A DNA stretch of 64,000 nt from Nematostella vectensis (lineage: Eukaryota; Cnidaria; Anthozoa; Actiniaria; Edwardsiidae), in NCBI RefSeq assembly GCF_932526225.1, contig NC_064047.1:10033494-10097493 (forward strand). The letters run 5' to 3'. The translations under genes were made by a program, and so were the position numbers. This document shows positions 44,401 to 56,000 of this stretch, one piece after another (position 1 is the stretch's first letter; each line of letters begins with the position of its first letter). Under the pieces are notes generated by a model, which was not told the origin of the DNA, made no database searches, and was given only the letters and a program-made list of their open reading frames with translations.

Positions 44401-46695
44401 ATTAGCTGAAAAAAGAATATAGTAAGTATAAATATATTATATAGCTAACAATTTAGTTTAGCATTCAGTATTCATAGTTAATCTTAGTAAGTATAAATAT
44501 ATTACATACTAACAATTTAGTTTAGCATTCAGTATTCATAGTTAATCTTAAAAAAAATGCCCTATCACGCAGCATTTTATGCTCCCGGTCAATGGAGAGT
44601 CGCACAAAGCATCCATTTCCATCTTCTAATTCAAGCAATTATCCAAGATATTTCTAATCAGATATCATCAATAAAATGTCAGACTTCATTCGTATCATGT
44701 TACAGTATTTTGAAGTTTCCTTGTGAATAACAGTATTTTCAAAGATAAACAATAACAAAGGAGTGGGTGATCAACATTCTTTAAGGCTCTCTAATATTAT
44801 TACAAATTTTTAGAATAATAGTTTATCATAGAAAACTACTATATAAGCCCAAAATCTGCACATTGTCTCACAACACCTCCAAGCTGTTGTTACAAGCTCG
44901 GGGACAAGAGTACTATTCAGTGAGCATTGAGAAGTGTCTGTGAGAGTCTAATACATCCCAGGGAGACGGGCTCCATTATACAGTACATACCTTCTGCACA
45001 GTGATGCTTTCGGCAAGAGGCCGCTTGCTAGCTCCACCCCCTGCCTTGCCCTGTAGGTTGGATTCAAGTGTGGCAAATGGTTTCGGCAGATAACTGCACT
45101 GGGTAAAAAATTTGGCCCATTGTGATATATATGCCTTGAGCAATGAGTGGTCATCTTGATGTTGCAAAACACGCTGGTAAAAAAATACAGTCAATTTCTT
45201 AACAATTTTTTATATTAGAATGCAAATTATACAATATCAGAATACAAATTATTTAATCAAATTCTATTTAGGCTATACCATTATATTTTTATAGAGAATT
45301 CCCCTCCAAATTTTTTTTGCCCAGGTTTGCTAAATCATGTTATTGTTTATGTTATTGCTAACATCCCCTGGCTACATCATCCAGGATTCCAATGATTGGT
45401 CTTACCAAATTTTTCGTGGGGGGGGGGGGGGGTGGGGGGGCAACTCTTATTTTTCTAGGGGAAAGGAGTTTACCTAGCACCCCTTCCCCTCTGTCACCAC
45501 CACCGCTATTGAGAGTTTTCACTTACCTCCTGCACTTGGTGGATAAACAGACTAACTTCATCCTTTAATGCATGGAATACTTTATGTGGGCCTTTCTCGT
45601 CCCAATTGCACACTTTATGGACATCCCTAAACACCAAAAATATATCAATTAAATTCTGGTGTATTATTAATACTGGTTTAAAAAAATACACAAATCCTAA
45701 AAGTTCCCCAGAGTCCCAGTTTCTAAGGTTTCCCTAAACATGAGCTACTTAGCAAGTTTTAATGCTGATCTTTTAAAACAGAATATAATTAATTAAACTT
45801 TTAGTCTGATTTGCGCTACCATGATACGATGGACACCTTGACATTTTGACAGAAAACCTGTGGAAAAATTAGGTGGTCTGCCCAGGTGTGGTGGAATGAG
45901 GGAGATAAATCGACACAAGGCTGAAATAGTGTGTTTTACACTAAGCAATAGGCACAATAAGAGTAGTTTTAATGATGTTTCGAGCATCAGCTCATCTTTT
46001 TTTTTTGCTCTGACAAAGGACTGACAAAGGAAATATCAGCATAACTACTCTGTTATTACAGAGGCATTAAACATACTACCGTGCCAACCTTGACATTTTT
46101 AGGAAGTGAGCTGATAAGGCTAAAAGAAACATACTATTGGATTGACATTAAGGTCATCAGAGAATCAGTGTGACACGAGTACCAGTGCACCAGTGTGGGT
46201 CTAGGAGCTGCAAATTTCTTAGTTGCAAAGTTCATGTTATCAAATACTGCGATTCCAGCATCCTAGTTTGTTACTTTATCAAAGCTTGTCTTGATGGACA
46301 CGGTGGGCAGGTCACTCCTACACATGACACTTCGATGACCAAAAAAGCTGACAACAATGCAATAAGGTTCTGATCATCCATCAGAAATCCCTTTTCCGAC
46401 GCCTCCATAAAAAAAACTACTGGTTAGATAGTGATTATAACTCATACATCTCCCAAAAAATCACAATCAACACCAAACCAAAGTAAAACGATGCGGAAAG
46501 GCACGTAAAAAAATCCCTAGACAGTAACAGTTCACGAAGAAAGAATCGCTCAACAAAAGCTCACCAAAACAAATCCTGCCATTCATGAGTCGAAACCGGT
46601 TCTTGCTTGAGCAACTTATTAACTGTGAGCTTTAGTTCGTGCCATTTATCTTCGAATTGTACGCCTGGTTTGTTCGAGTTTAGAAGGAGAGACAT
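34652..46695 (-). CDS. CUL5: Cullin-5, complete, 21 exons
   Basis: Scaffold of CRL5 ubiquitin ligases, binding Elongin-BC/SOCS-box receptors at the N-terminus and an RBX/RNF7-type RING at the C-terminus. Exons, 5' to 3': 46695-46565, 45626-45527, 45173-44991, 44405-44264, 43251-43106, 42891-42811, 42289-42196, 42088-41958, 41303-41196, 40832-40768, 40533-40392, 40106-40063, 39308-39221, 38773-38653, 38318-38239, 37822-37730, 37067-36952, 36225-36180, 35815-35697, 35574-35451, 34846-34652. All join in phase to 782 residues (human 780). Landmarks: NGVQNYMRY, cullin-homology RYHKAHLTRRLILDTSADSE, WHHLMSNGV, and the neddylation site IMKMRKRITN with Lys726. Exon 9 ends at a GC donor. Introns host R1 repeats and a 574-bp MITE. 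Confidence 0.97.
34970..35432. repeat. (CATCAC)n-type microsatellite in last CUL5 intron
   Basis: Degenerate CAT/ATC triplets from about 34970, pure CATCAC repeats at 35157-35285 and 35322-35365, a CATCAG block at 35290-35321, and (CAT)n at 35398-35430. The long poly-His and poly-Met/Val frames read here are artefacts. The array ends about 20 bp from the CUL5 exon 20 donor. Confidence 0.95.
38444..38640. repeat. Dispersed repeat family R1, copy 4
   Basis: Landmarks ACCGAGTGAGTTTAAGAATC, CATTTCCATCGG, ATCATTAATAAACTATCAGA and GATAACAAGGGAGTGGTCG. It lies in a CUL5 intron. Confidence 0.65.
38942..39120. repeat. Dispersed repeat family R1, copy 5
   Basis: Landmarks TCCATTTCCATCGGCTAATT, ATCGTTAATAAGGTATAAAA and AATAAGGGAGTGGTTG, in the same orientation as copy 4 and one intron further upstream in CUL5. 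Confidence 0.65.
39460..40033. mobile_element. 574-bp MITE with CAGGGCTTCTGG inverted ends
   Basis: Begins CAGGGCTTCTGGAATTACGC and ends with the exact inverse GCGTAATTCCAGAAGCCCTG. Both halves are packed with GCGTAAT motifs, more than ten copies, mostly as CGCGTAATTT. It sits in the CUL5 intron between exons 12 and 13, its right end about 28 bp from the exon 12 donor. It encodes no protein. Confidence 0.85.
44423..44549. repeat. Two-copy tandem duplication, about 60 bp
   Basis: AGTATAAATATATTA(T/C)ATA followed by AACAATTTAGTTTAGCATTC and AGTATTCATAGTTAATCTTA occurs twice in a row with minimal change, in a CUL5 intron about 18 bp upstream of the exon 4 acceptor. Recent duplication. Confidence 0.85.
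44565..44790. repeat. Dispersed repeat family R1, copy 6
   Basis: The longest copy: ATCACGCAGCATTTTATGCT, CCGGTCAATGGAGAGTCGC, GCATCCATTTCCATC, TCATCAATAAAATGTCAGAC and AACAAAGGAGTGGGTG. It is the best template for recognising the copy split by the Pao insertion at 56829-62787. Confidence 0.7.
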
Positions 46696-47031
46696 TTTTC
46701 ATTTTTTTATTTCTTAGTCGGAGACTGCTAAAAAGAATCAGCGGTTTCACAAGTAGGACGCGAGCACGCATATTTTATAAGTTTATAGCCGCTGGCTCAT
46801 TTAATGCTTTAGCTGTTGTTGTTATTATATTATTTTCCTATTTTTTTTCGATATCATAATTGCCCACTTGAATCAAGCATTTTGGTTCTTTAAATGGATA
46901 CGTATTTCGTTCAGATGTTTTCTTTCCCTAATACCCATCTGGGCTTCCTATGCTTTTATGCATTTCTCGACCTTAGTCCCTTCCCGTCAAAATTACCCAG
47001 AAATCATTCGGCCAAGGCGGTTCGAAAAAAA
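46696..47031. promoter_or_regulatory. Divergent promoter of CUL5 and PAXBP1
   Basis: Only 336 bp separate the CUL5 start codon (46695, minus) from the PAXBP1 start codon (47032, plus). Both 5' UTRs and both promoters must therefore fit here, unless upstream non-coding exons exist. A shared bidirectional promoter is inferred from the spacing; no core motif was identified with confidence. Confidence 0.6.
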
Positions 47032-50000
47032 ATGGCGGCCATGTTTCGCAAAAAAGCATCGGCCAAACGTAATTTGCGAAGAAAAAACTTTGATGATGAT
47101 GAAGAAACTCAAAATGACGATCCCGGGGAAGGAGAGCCAATGGAAGCTGAGACGTTTGGCCCCAAGATTCCTAAGGCAAACATCGAGAAAGTTACTTCGT
47201 CTAATTCGCTATTGAGCTTTGGTGACAACGAGGGAGAAGAAGAATCTGAAGTTTTTAAAGTCAAGAAATCGAAAGAGAGTAGGCGACTGCAGATAAAGCT
47301 AGCCATGGAAAAGAAAAAGAAGGATAAAGTAGAAGTTGATGTTAATAACTCCATTGAAGAAACGAAAAAAGTCAAAGAACAGGGATGCAACGTAGCTCTG
47401 GAGAGTGAGGAAGAGAAAATTCTAGCTGCCCAAAAATTAGAAGCGCTAAGAGCCGAGCTGAGTAAAATGTCTAAACTAGATGACGAGGAGGAGAACAGTG
47501 ATGAGGAAAATGAAAGCAAAAATGGGGCACTAGGGGATTCTGGGATTGGGAAACATACATTTAGTATTCCAGATGCTGCAACTATTCATGCCTTGAAGAA
47601 GAAACGAGAAATGGCTAGACAACTTGGGGAAAGAGGGGGGGATTATATTCCTTTAGATGATACAAAGAGGGTTAATGTATTCGAGGCAAAATCTAGGTTA
47701 GTACGGGAGGATGAGAATGACGAGAGTGAGGATGAAGATGGGCCAATAAATTTCTCAGTTGGGGGTAAGGGACATGATGCCAGAAAAAAGCGAGAAGAGG
47801 TTCGAACAGCCTTGGTTAGAGGTGACGAGAATGAAGAAGAAGATGACGATGATGAAGAGACAAAGCGTTGGGAAGAGGAGCAGATTCGCAAAGGAGTTTC
47901 CGGTCCACAAGTCCAACAAGAACAGGAACAAAAACCTACATTCACTATTCCTAGTCAATCACAAGTATTATCAGCCTATGAACAACCAACACAAGCATTT
48001 CACTCTAGCGTATATCCATACGGAGGTGGATATGGCACTGAATCCCCTGTACAGGTCAATAATACCTCCTATTCCGTACCTTCATCAATGCCACCCTTAC
48101 CGCAAGTTGTAACCATGGAGTCCATATGTACTCGGATGAGCAAGAGATTGGAGTCCCTTCAGGAGGTCTACCGTGTCCATAAACTCGAAAGAGATAAAAC
48201 TGTCACCCATTTGGAGACTGCTCAAGAGAGTATAGACAACATGGAAGGGCGTGGTGGCGATATCGAGAGGAATTTTGCGTTTTTTCAAGAGATGAGGGGG
48301 TATGTTCGGGACTTGATTGAATGCCTTAACGAGAAGGTATGTGTGTGGTGTAGGTGCAGCGCCTTGGTGTCGAGGAACGTCAATCAATCTTTAGGATCTA
48401 CATCCTATTGGTTTAATATAGCTGCTGATTGAAGTTTAACATGTTTAGAACTACATAACAATATCAGTTGTCTTTATTTCTATTTTTTATCTGTTTAAGA
48501 CTGCTACAGTGGAAAGCTTTTTATCAATATATGATACTGTATTGTTACTGTACTTTAAGGTTGATGATTTAGATGTCAAAAAGGTTTATTTACACACCTA
48601 CCTACCAATTCTATGTCCAAAAAAGCCACAGATAGCGAGTGCTGGGTTTTCCCACAATAGTAGCATGGACATGGGTTCCCAGTGATAAATCCATAAAGCC
48701 TTTCTCTTTTTGTTTTAGGTGCCTGTCATCGATGCTCTAGAAAAGTCAATCCATGGGCTACTGCGGCAGCGAGCTGAGCGGTTTGTCCAACGAAGACAGG
48801 ATGATGTGAAGGACCAGGCGACTGAGTATCTTGAGGCACAAATGGGTAGACACACACAGTCTTCTTACTTTGTAAAAAACGTATCTCCAATATTGTATGT
48901 TATGAGTGAACTTGGATAAGCATTTAGAGACTAGGCACTTGGGTGCTCTGGGTACCAAAGCCTCCAGACTTCTCTCGTCCAGTAATGCTCAGGCAGAATG
49001 CCGTGATGAGCGAAGCAAGGATGCTCTAGGTGGGCGAGTAGCTTTTTTCAGTTCCAGAAATTACAGATTTTGTATTCTACAGCTGATTGGTCAACAAGAT
49101 TGTCATAGTAACACAAAACCATATTTGGGATTAGCTTGAAAAAAAAAAGAACGGTTGTTGTTGTTTCGTTGAAAGTTCAGCTGTTCGAACGCGTGTAGTT
49201 GGTTTGCTTACACAAAATACACATGGATTTCAACACTAGTTTCGACAACAGCCCTTGATTCTCCTTATTGTTTTCAATAAGGAGAATCGAGAGGCTTCCA
49301 ACCTATCGCTTGATTGCTCACATGTCCTTACATTTGTTATTTGAATTTTTGCAGTTCTCTATCAATGATTCCTTTACATTCTCTAGCTTTCCAAGCTGCC
49401 TTTTTCAGGTGGTTTCTTATTGTAATGTTTGCTAGTAAAGAATAAGAAACAGACGTTCTACGAATCGCTCCTTCTTTGTCTTAGAGTCAGTAAACAAATA
49501 AAACTTGCCTAAAGAAGTGCTGTTGCAGATATGATAGAAATAAGTGCAGGAAAATTTCTCCATGGGCCATTTGGCGATACTTATAATGAAAATAACAACA
49601 AAACTTTGAAAGCTTACAGCTCTCATGTTGCGTGACCGATGTCATACATGTAAAACCGGTTTAGGCATGTACAATTCGAGACTGGAAATAAAAAAAGCTA
49701 CTCGCCCACCCAGAGCCTCCTCCCACCGCTTGTCGCGACATTTTGGCTGAGCATCACTGGGCGAGAAAAGTCTGGAGGCTCTGGTACCCAGGGTGCACTT
49801 AGGTAAACAAAGAAAAATGTTGTCAGCAGCTTCGTAAGTCAGCAACTTGTAAAAATTTTTTCTCTTAATAGCCCAATTTCTAGTTCCACTATGACCGCTG
49901 GACTTACAGACTAAGGATGCATAAAAACAGTGTAATCCTCGACTTGAGGCAAATTTCATGCGCATACCAGCTCTGGAACTTGGGATAAAACAATGGAAAA

Positions 50001-53000
50001 ACTTGTGAATACTTCATGATCCCGCTGGTATTTGCAATCGATTCAATTGAAACCGAGGCTTGCAATGTATTTATGCGTCCTCTGTGCCTATGACCAGCAG
50101 GCACAACGGAACTCGTAACTGGACTATTGCAGGAACCTAATTGATATTAGAAAAAAATTGGTAAATAATGTAGCTTTTTATGAATAGGCTTACTGAATAT
50201 TCAAATGACTTACCTTTTGTTCTAGGCAAGAAGATCAGTACTGGAGTGGTTGATCCATCTAAACAAAGGCGTGCTGCTGAAAGGGAAGGGAGGAGGACAC
50301 GGCGTCGCCGGCAAAGGGAGATCAACCCAGCTCCATCAAGCTACCATGAGGGCATGTCCACAGATGACGAGGAGACAGAGACTGATAGCCTTATATTTAG
50401 GAAGGAAGCAGGTATAGGCCTTTTAAGTGCTTAAGAATTTCAGAGTTCCTCTGATTTCAGAGTGTGCATTGTAGCCACTAAATTAAAAGTAATGTCATTA
50501 CCTTTGAAACCAAGGTAATTTAACTCTTTTTTTAGTTTATATAAACCCACCTTGTTCGTACCTCTTTCTAGAAAAAGTGATCTCAGACTCAAGGACAATC
50601 TTCGAAGATGTTGTAGATGAGTTCAGCTGTATAAGTGCCATTAGAGCGAGGTTTGAGGAGTGGAAACAGTTGCGTGGAGACAGCTACAGGAATGCATACA
50701 TTGGCCTTTGCCTGCCAAAGCTCTTTAAACCCTTTGTCAGGCTTGAGTTACTGCCTTGGAATCCTTTAGAGGTAAGGTACTGTTTAATGTAAAGACACAG
50801 AAGGTCTGCAAGGGGTGGGGAAAAACTATTGTATGCAGTGTATATTTGTTGAACATTTTTCCCATCATTGGAGGATAAAAACTTTCTTGTAAACAGGGAC
50901 CCATGGGATAATGGCATTTTGATGTCTTACTAAATTATTTATGGTATTTTGAGAGGTTCAATGCTGAACTGAGCTGCCCTGTTTAGATATTGCAAATAAT
51001 TCAAAACACAAAAAAATTACCCTGTCCTAAATGGCTATCCTTGACATACAGTCAGTACAGTGTATTTGTTGTGGAAACCCTAAAAAGAAATGTCTACCCT
51101 TTTCAGACCAGAGCTAAAGACCTTGAGTCCATGCAGTGGTACACAGATCTCCTAGGCCTGGGGTTAACTAGTCAAATGGATCTTGACCCATCCGATGATG
51201 ACGTGAAAGTGATACCAGGCATAGTCGACAAGACGGTTATCCCAAAGGTTACTGGTAAGAAATCCAAGATTCCGTGTTTGTTGCCAGTATCTTAAAAAAT
51301 GGTGTCTTTAAAAAATCAATATGTTTTTTTCTTGAAAATCGACTTCATCATAGAGTGTATATGTAATGTACCATTTCCTAGTAAGAGTGCAAAATCTCCT
51401 TAATTAATTGATCTTGGGTCTATTTGAATAAAAAACCCAAGATGTGCAAGGCCTGTGATGAGAATTTTTGAAAATGATAATTGGTGGCTGTTGTCTCTTG
51501 TGTAGCTACTTCATTTATTAGTTAAATACATGTAAATGCACTGTTGACTGGAAACAATGTCTGATTTTCAGGTCTAATGGAGCATGTTTGGGACCCACTG
51601 TCCACTACGCAGACAGCATGTGCAGTGAAACTGGTGGAAAAGCTTGCTGTAGAGTACCCTACTGTTCAATCTAAGAACAAATCTACACAGGTGCAGTATA
51701 TATAGTCAGGGATCCTGGTTTCTTGTGGTATGTTACCCTTGGGACTAGAGGAGAAAGCAAGAGGGGTAGAGAGGGGGGAAATAGAGAAGAAAGCAAAGAC
51801 AGGCCTGGAGTCTGCTCATCAAATCTTTATTAACCCTAATCTGAAACTTATCATAACTTGGTGTGGGATTGTATAACCCAGTATATTATCCATTTGTGCA
51901 CTTTTGTTTTCTTTTCTTACTGTTTTAGAAGACTGTGTAATTCATGCAGTATGTTGTTGGGAATTTTCAATAAAAGAGGAACCAAGAGGAACCAATAATA
52001 TATGTTGTTGTGGTATCAACAGAAATTATTCCATGCTATAATAATGAGGATGAGGAAGTCTGTGAGTGATGATGTCTATGTACCACTATACCCAAAGCCG
52101 TAAGTACTGAATACCATCATTGCCGAATAAGCAATAATCGATCATACCACCTTCACCAGGATAGGACATGACAGTGAGAACATAAAAGCAGTTGTTTTGT
52201 TTGGATGATTTGTTACTGGAAGTGCTATTCCCAGACAAGACAAGGATTTTTTTATTCATATACAGAGCTTTCTTAACTTTCAGAGTAGGTGGTGAAGATT
52301 GATAAAAAGGGTGTGAAAGTTATTTTACATTTTTAGTTCAAGACTTTTTAAAAAAAAAATAGGCAGTGCTCAATGAAAAATAGCTGGCACTTCCCCCAGC
52401 TGCCGGGGCCTAATGAAACCCCTGTCTTAGCTGCCAGGAATTTATAAATTAAGCCTACCCCTAGCATATTTGGGGATAGATACTGAATTTTGCATAGGAA
52501 ATGGGAATTTTGTATAGATACTGAAAAGATCTCCAAAACAGTGATTTCGAATTCACAGCTGTCAAGAAAATTATGAACTAATCTGTAAAAGACAAGGTGA
52601 TGGTTTTGGAGATTAGTCATGTACAGTATCTAAGGCTTTAATAACTCTACTGAATTCCTCATTGAAAATTGACCTTTACCCAAAATTACAAAAAATGACA
52701 ACAACAACAGAACCACTTAGCCCAAGTGACCGACGAAGGAAGGAAAGAAAGAAGCAGTTTGCCTGTTTTTCTAGTTTTAATACCATTTATAGCCTGCTTA
52801 CAGACAATTGGGTGTTTTACTTCTCACCAACAAAAGCCTATGAAGAGGCTACAGCAACTGCTATTTGTTTGTAGCGAATAATGCATTATCTCTCTAATCA
52901 TTCCTCAGGCTATTAGAAAATAAAACCTCTGGGGCATTAGCATTCTTCCAGAGACAGTTTTGGTCATGCTTTAAGGTAAGAAATCTGAAAATTTTATGTA

Positions 53001-56000
53001 TACCTTAAAAGATACAAAAGGGTTAAGGATAGTTGTCATGTTGCATCAAAGATATAAATATACTGTATATGTTATTATTATTTACCTTTTTTTCTTGTCT
53101 ATTGGTAGCTCTTCAGTAACCTTCTGTCAGATCTAATGGTCTGTCCCTTATCAACCTTTTTGCCTCTTCTATTGGTAGCTCTTCAGTAACATTCTGTTAG
53201 GTCTAATGGTCTGTCCCTTATCAACCTTTTTGCCTCTTCTATTGGTAGCCCTTCAGTAACATTCTGTTAGGTCTAATGGCCTATCCCTTATTAACCTTTT
53301 TGCCTCTTCTATCGGTAGCTCTTCAGTAACATTCTGTTAGGTCTAATGGTCTGTCCCTTATCAACCTTTTTGCCTCTTCTATTGGTAGCCCTTCAGTAAC
53401 ATTCTGTTAGGTCTAATGGTTTGTCCCTTATCAACCTTTTTGCCTCTTCTATTGGTAGCTCTTCAGTAACATTCTGTTAGGTCTAATGGTCTGTCCCTTA
53501 TTGACCTTTTTGCCTCTTCTATTGGTAGCTCTTCAGTAACATTCTGTTAGGTCTAATGGCCTATCCCTTATTAACCTTTTTGCCTCTTCTATTGGTAGCC
53601 CTTCAGTAACATTCTGTTAGGTCTAATGGCCTGTCCCTTATTAACCTTTTTGCCTCTTTTATTGGTAGCTCTTCAGTAACATTCTGTTAGGTCTAATGGT
53701 CTGTCCCTTATTAATCTTTTTGCCTCTTCTATTGGTAGCTCTTCAGTAACATTCTGTTAGGTCTAATGGCCTATCCCTTATTAACCTTTTTGCCTCTTCT
53801 ATTGGTAGCTCTTCAGTAACATTCTGTTAGGTCTAATGGCCTATCCCTTATTAACCTTTTTGCCTCTTCTATTGGTAGCCCTTCAGTAACATTCTGTTAG
53901 GTCTAATGGTCTGTCCCTTATCAACCTTTTTGCCTCTTCTATTGGTAGCCCTTCAGTAACATTCTGTTAGGTCTAATGGCCTGTCCCTTATCAACCTTTT
54001 TGCCTCTTCTATTGGTAGCTCTTCAGTAACATTCTGTTAGGTCTAATGGTCTGTCCCTTATCAACCTTTTTGCCTCTTCTATTGGTAGCTCTTCAGTAAC
54101 ATTCTGTTAGGTCTAATGGTCTGTCCCTTATCAACCTTTTTGCCTCTTCTATTGGTAGCTCTTCAGTAACATTCTGTTAGGTCTAATGGTCTGTCCCTTA
54201 TCAACCTTTTTGCCTCTTCTATTGGTAGCTCTTCAGTAACATTCTCTTATGGCATGGGCTGGTCGCACCTGCACGACTCCACGAACTGGCCATTGATGGC
54301 CTTCTCAATAGATATCTGCTGATGGGTTTACAACACTCATTCCTCTACTATGACAGCTTGGACAAGTGCAAATCGGTATGTAGAGCATGTTAAGTCCATG
54401 CTAGATATATTGTTTTTTCTTTTCTTTGAGTTAATCAAAGTAGAAATAACTGAAAATCAAAACTAAGGTTCCATAAATGCTTGTTTTAGCGCTCAACTCT
54501 CAATAATCATCAGGCTTGAATTAACACCCCCACCCTACCCCCCACCACTACCCCCATGCGCAAAACATAAAATGAGGAAAAAATACAATGATGACCTGAC
54601 ACAAGGCTTTGATCACCCGACAAATTACTTTTTTATTATATACCTGAAGTAAGAGGTCTTGAGTAATTGAACTGATTTAAAATGACTATCAACATAAGAT
54701 GCCAAAGGAGGGGCACTCATTTCTTTGCAAAAGTAACCAGCGCGGAGGATTGAATTTATAGATTATCATCACTACTAGATTCCTACAGTAGTAGCTCCCT
54801 CAGATATGTTGGGGGAGAAAAAAAATTGCTTTACAAAAATACTTGTTCAACTGAACTGAATTTTTATGGCTATCAAAATTAGATACTTAGGAGAATAATG
54901 GAAGGGGCATCAATTGCTTTACAAAAAAAATATGAGGGGACACAAGCCCTCCCCCCCCCCCCCCCCCCCCCACGGGCCATATTTTTCAGGTTCCATTGCA
55001 AACCTTACAAAAGAGCAAATGAGAGGATATGCCCTATTTGCGCTACCGGTGAGGTGGAGGATGAGGTTCATTTCCTGACAAGATGCCCCAAATTTTGTGA
55101 TGAGCCTAACTTTTCACAGACATACAAATGGCAACAAACATTAATGTTTAATCGAATGTCAGGAAATGACCTCTTCCTCCTCCTCATTAATCCACCGACA
55201 AAACTTCAAAAGATAATAGCAAAATTTATTGCCAAAATCACTGCGTTGCGAAGCACACGTAGTCCTTCATCGCACGTGAAACTATCTTAATTTTATTTGG
55301 AACTCATCCCATGTACACAATCTGTATAAGGACCAAATATAAAGTATGTATGTATGTATATTGCAATGTTTGTAATCTTACCCTGTGTCCAGATCGTGTC
55401 TGCTGTACCCAAGGCGTGGCTAGACAAGGACACAACTCCTGCTGGACTGGAGGCGTTTGCACGGTTCCTAGTGGTTCTAGGCACCTCAATGCAACGGTCG
55501 TCTGCGGGAGCCTCAGAGGGGGAGAGGAAAAAGGCGAGGTCAGAGCAACCAGAAGTGATATTAAACCTTCTGAAGAAGCGATATTCCCAAGCAATATTGG
55601 AAAACAGTCACAACTGTATAAGATCATCAGAATATGATAGTTATTATCCTACCATCATCAAAACTTCAACCTTATCATCTTTATCACCGCCACCATTATC
55701 ATCACTGTCTTCCACACCGCCACAGTGCAGTAGTCGCCTTGCACTAAGAAATCATATTCCTTTATTGTTATTGTTGTTGTTGTTATTATTATTATTATTG
55801 TTATTTTTTAATTATTATTATTATTTGCGTGAATGCTATAGCCATCACCTGTGCTCGGTGTTGGTTGAACTCTCAAAAAAGGACATGATTTCGTAGTGGA
55901 AGTCTCCTACTATCTCCACTATCATGATCATCATTATTAATGTCCCTACCACCTTCCTATTTTCATAACTCATCATCATGTCATCATGCATCACTGCCAT

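Noticed and set aside
46894-47031. Upstream in-frame Met extension of PAXBP1
   Set aside because: The extension is hydrophobic and unlike the family; MAAMFRKK at 47032 matches the usual start.
53101-54245. Possible CRISPR array because of regular repeats
   Set aside because: Units are contiguous 70-bp tandem repeats with no unique spacers, in an animal gene intron.
55354-55896. 180-residue frame reading through PAXBP1 exon 10
   Set aside because: The donor after GCGAG at 55538 joins in phase to the final exon at 56292 and gives the conserved C-terminus; the rest is intron with TTA/TTG repeats.
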